Shown here piece after piece: positions 60,558 through 64,000 of a DNA stretch of 64,000 nt. The notes under the pieces were generated by a model, which saw nothing but the letters and a program-made list of their open reading frames with translations, was not told where the DNA came from and searched no databases. The stretch is from Ciona intestinalis (Eukaryota; Chordata; Ascidiacea; Phlebobranchia; Cionidae): NCBI RefSeq assembly GCF_000224145.3, contig NC_020174.2, forward strand, positions 2,215,056 to 2,279,055, read 5' to 3'. Position 1 is the first letter of the stretch. Every line of letters begins with the position of its first letter. The position numbers and the translations under genes were made by a program.

Positions 60558-60725
60558 TGTGCACTATTTTACATTATAGCTGATAGTTTAATAAAGAAGG
60601 AATGTTGTTTAATCCTTACACCTTATCTTAGGCATATATTATGTGGTGGCACTGGAAAATATTTCCGTTTAAAACGAGACATTTAATTGTTTCACCAGCC
60701 ACCCGACACAGGCTCGATTTTAACT

Positions 60726-60784
60726 TTATAAAGATCAATAAAACTCGTTATGGAAAGACAGATGACGTGACAATGGCGGACCAG
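60726..60784 (+). promoter_or_regulatory. Possible TATA box and very short first coding exon (MADQ)
   Basis: TATAAAG at 60726-60732, a CRE half-palindrome TGACGTGA at 60763-60770 and an ATGGCGG (YY1-like) start at 60773. ATG GCG GAC CAG is followed directly by the donor GTAATT. A first exon of a gene running out of the window is possible; calmodulins begin MADQ, but no downstream EF-hand exon is visible. Confidence 0.25.
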
Positions 60785-61029
60785 GTAATTGTCTTTTAAT
60801 TGACTCGTAATCTAAAGTGGCCAGCAGACCAACAATGCAATACGTATCCCGTTCGGTAAAATAGTTAGAAGTTACAAACGATAAAAACATCAGAGACCCT
60901 CAGTTTCTAAACAACGGATATCGGTGACTGATGACACTTCTGTGAAGAAACACTCTATCCTATATCAGTAGTTTCTTAATCGATGATGTTTAATCAGCGG
61001 TTCAATCAGACGTATAATGGGTATAGTCT

Positions 61030-61175
61030 TATAGAGTAAGATGGTTACCGTTATAGCACCTAAAACCCCATATTTTCTGAGTCCACAGTTATATTAATCT
61101 GTAAACATTCTTTGTTAACTAAAAAAATGGGTCAAAAAGCGGCAGAATGAAAACATTTCCAATGTGTATAATACG
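61030..61175 (-). mobile_element. MITE copy 39, truncated
   Basis: ATAGAGTAAGATGGTTACCG then ACATTCTTTGTTAACTAAAA; right end missing. Confidence 0.55.
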
Positions 61176-61249
61176 GGTTAGTCAAACCAGCAGACTTGTG
61201 CCACATACTATCTGTATATTGTTTATATTATTCTGGACATAAATTTAAA

Positions 61250-61444
61250 TGTAGGGTGGGGTAAGTTGGGATATGTTTTCACTTTTCTTTCTTGTACCGT
61301 TTGGTAATAAACAAACAATATTTACAGAATTATATAATCATATGACCCCGCAATTCCGAAAGAGCGTTGTAAATGTTTCAAACGCGATCAGAAAACATTG
61401 AATTTAGGTGCTAACGGTACTATACTTCCCTCCCACCGTAATAT
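61250..61444 (+). mobile_element. MITE copy 40
   Basis: TGTAGGGTGGGGTAAGTTGG to ACTATACTTCCCTCCCACCG. Confidence 0.75.
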
Positions 61445-61675
61445 ATGTTCCAATTGGCTTTATTATACAGTATTATATTCTATTGGTTATTCAAACAACG
61501 CTTCGGCAGCTATAATGAGTTTCTTTTATTCGCACCGTAATACTTATGGCGTAGTATTTTCAACGCCCATTGTGATTTTCAGTTTGTTGGTACAAGCAAT
61601 GAATTTACGGAGATTTCTGTCCTATTTGTGAACTGATCACTGCGGAAAGGAACTTTTGACATTCGTATATGTGAT

Positions 61676-61872
61676 TAAGGGTGGGAGGAGATGGGACACC
61701 TTTTTATTTCATTTTCTTTTACAATCTTATAGTAAACAAAAAAACAAACAAAAAGAATTATAAAACCGTATCCTCACGACTCCCATAGACCGTTGTTAAT
61801 TGTTTAAAACACGATCAGGACACTTGGATATTATGTGCTAAAGGTGCCCCATCTTACCCCATCCCACTATAT
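61676..61872 (+). mobile_element. MITE copy 41, well preserved
   Basis: AAGGGTGGGAGGAGATGGGA to GTGCCCCATCTTACCCCATC; the interior keeps the consensus closely. Confidence 0.85.
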
Positions 61873-62079
61873 TTACTATGAATAGCTGGTTCAAAAAACA
61901 TATGTTCAGATGTCTGTACCAAAACGTTGTCAATCGACAAGTTCAATAATTATACAATAGATTTGTATTTACCCAGTCAAACACGAATTTAATTCAAGTT
62001 TTTTGATGGCACCGTTCAACTTGTCAAACAAGCGTACATTGCAGTTAATTTGCCAACACAAATGAAGTTCCAGGCGACA

Positions 62080-62345
62080 TATTGTAAACACGGCGCGTAT
62101 AATGACCATTCGAGCCGCATTTATTTGCTTTTAAGCCGATCTTGCCTAGCGTGAAATCGCGCGAATGACGTGTAATGCCACGCGTCATAAGATCATTGTT
62201 AACGCCGACTTGAAAGCTGCCACGGGCTGTAAGTAACTGATCTCCGCCTAATTACCGAGACTAATTTCCCGCTGTGGATAAAACATTGGAGCCGACACCT
62301 CGCCTCGGCGGACGCCTTGTTCGAAACAACTGCATCAGCATCGAT
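62080..62345. promoter_or_regulatory. GC-richer non-coding block, possible enhancer or promoter
   Basis: Clearly richer in CG than flanking DNA, free of the window's repeats, and without a long frame. It contains homeodomain-type cores (CCTAATTACC, CTAATTTCC) and a Fox-like TTGTTTAAG nearby. Regulatory role is inference. Confidence 0.3.
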
Positions 62346-63196
62346 CCTTTGTTTAAGACCAAACAATACCTCGGTAAAATTAATGCAAGAACTTAGCGTT
62401 TTTTTTGGCTAAATTAATGTAATTCGTATGAAACAGTATAGGCTATACCGTATAGCGTGTTTTAATATGGTGGTTTAGCAAAAGCTTCTTTACAGTTCAA
62501 TTACGCCAGTAAGTCTAGCCGAACTGCAAAAATACGGGTCGTTCTGAAATAAGAACGTTTTTGTGCTAGGACCATTAAAACCATTAGCGTTTCACATACG
62601 AACAGGAACCATAACGACATATGAACTACAAAATTATTTGTATATGCTTATGTGTTGTCTTAACCGTCTGTACCAGTCCGTCACACCGGGTTCGACTTCT
62701 ATAAACGGCGTAATTGCAACGAAAAGTAAACAAGTAAATAGGTTGAATAAAATACAGGGAACGGCCATGACAAAAACACTTGTCCACTTTTAAAATCACG
62801 AAATTCAAGCCGTTTTAAGGTAACACAATAATTTTAAACCAATTTTGCAGTTTAAAAGCGCTCTTCATTTACCTGTAATCTCCAATTACTTATATAGAAC
62901 TGCGTCTTATATTGCGCTGTTATAAACCGCTTAATCAGCAAGGGCCGTTCACAGATAAACATTGGCACATAATTGTGTGAGACATTCATCAAATTTTAAG
63001 AAAATCCGTAAAGATTTTCTAGTGACGTGTCCGTTGCTGTGAGTCGCCCAGTTCCCCCGCCGCGAGAAGATTAAACTATAATTGCCGACGCATGAGTACT
63101 GTAGTGATGTTAGTTTTTATAGTTATAACATAGTTAACACAAAAGGATTTTCGGACCTTGTGCTTTCCATATATCTATCAATGTAAATTACTTATA

Positions 63197-63278
63197 TTAC
63201 TGTGGGGGGAAGATGGGATACAAATTGGACGATAAAGTAAAATGAAAACGTGTCCCATCTTTCCCCACCCTAATATAT
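63197..63278. mobile_element. MITE copy 42, internally deleted
   Basis: TTACTGTGGGGGGAAGATGG and GTGTCCCATCTTTCCCCACC flank about 40 bases. Confidence 0.8.
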
Positions 63279-64000
63279 ATATACGATTTAATTCATCTAT
63301 ATATAAATAGAACATACGTTTTCAAGTATGACTTTCATGCAGTAAAAGTTAAATTTATTTTTAGTATCAATGTGTAGGCATTGGCAGGTGATATTTCCTT
63401 GTGAGGCACAGCCAGGTGCAGCATGTTTATTAGCACTCATGACGCTTGTTTGATATTCATTGATCTGGAAACGAGCCCGAAAGACCGAAAACAGAAAATA
63501 AACTTTTTCTGGTAATTTTCGCCATGACTTACAATGAGTTTATTTATGCAGTTTAATGTAAATTCTACACCGTTAAAAATGATTGATAGGTATAACTATT
63601 TAGGGTTCCAAAACATCCGCGTACAGTTCGAATCCTGTATTTGCAGTTTCTGCCCTATATTAACTGATACGGGATTAACCTATTTGCTTGTATTGGCAAA
63701 GAAGCATTAACCAGGTAGACTCGCGTCTGTGTGGCGACCTGTATTAGGTCGATTTAACAAAACCCATTTTTAATCGGAAATTTTTATTCGATTAGTCCAG
63801 TTTAAATATTGTGCAAAACAAACTGCTGAAAATAAATTTTGGAATAAAATTTTGAAATAATATTTCTAACTAATTAAAACACCACTCTGTATTTTACGTA
63901 TTTATTATTTATATAAATCTGGTTTAAAACTAAGAGTTATATAATATGTACGTTAAAAATCTGCTAAAATCTCACGAAATTTTCCATGAATATCGAACAT

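Larger units (their letters stand above)
56157..64000. other. Gene-poor region with MITEs and few coding candidates
   Basis: About ten MITE copies between 56171 and 63278, a possible minus-strand terminal exon (57207-57414), ambiguous open frames at 58130-58414 and 59506-59751, and GC-richer blocks at 62080-62345 and 63000-63110. No complete gene could be built. Confidence 0.5.

Noticed and set aside
62563..62808. Open frames on both strands
   Set aside because: Overlapping frames of similar length on both strands without family support are most likely chance.

Overview
This window looks like nuclear DNA of a tunicate, most likely a Ciona species. It is AT-rich with compact multi-exon animal genes. 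It carries one short inverted-repeat element in roughly 45 copies (ends like TGGGGTAAGATGGGACA) and a tRNA-derived composite SINE in about 30 copies, which fits what I know of Ciona repeats. The organism call is inference; no search was run. All gene models were built by hand from splice signals, reading phase and family resemblance.

Layout: 1-1851 (+) is the 3' end of an ANKLE1-type gene (two LEM-like repeats, GIY-YIG nuclease). 2525-26284 (+) is a complete 39-exon ABCA3-like lipid transporter of about 1873 residues. 26718-27851 (+) is SDHAF2, a mitochondrial succinate dehydrogenase assembly factor, in four exons. 30616-45366 (+) is a TRPC-like cation channel of about 1010 residues. 46878-50750 (-) is the N-terminal half of an integrin alpha chain with an inserted I domain; it converges on the channel gene. 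51012-51129 (+) is a possible start exon behind a CRE-like palindrome. 51728-52543 (+) is an intronless CRAL-TRIO lipid-binding protein. 53429-56156 (+) is a nine-exon class A GPCR. From 56157 to 64000 there are mostly repeats, a possible minus-strand terminal exon and a GC-richer block that may be regulatory.

The most striking observation is in the channel gene. Between the S5/turret exons and the S6 exon lie three homologous exons in tandem (42433-42572, 42931-43079, 43360-43499). Each encodes a complete pore helix and filter, and all three have the same entry and exit phases. Their lengths (140, 149, 140) are not multiples of three, so skipping all of them or joining two of them shifts the frame into an early stop. 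The arrangement therefore predicts mutually exclusive splicing that swaps the residues just after the filter (FGYDN, FGYGD, FGYGH). I do not know of a description of this in a TRPC channel.

The genes do not form an obvious pathway. They are unrelated neighbours with separate signals, and most introns carry repeat insertions.
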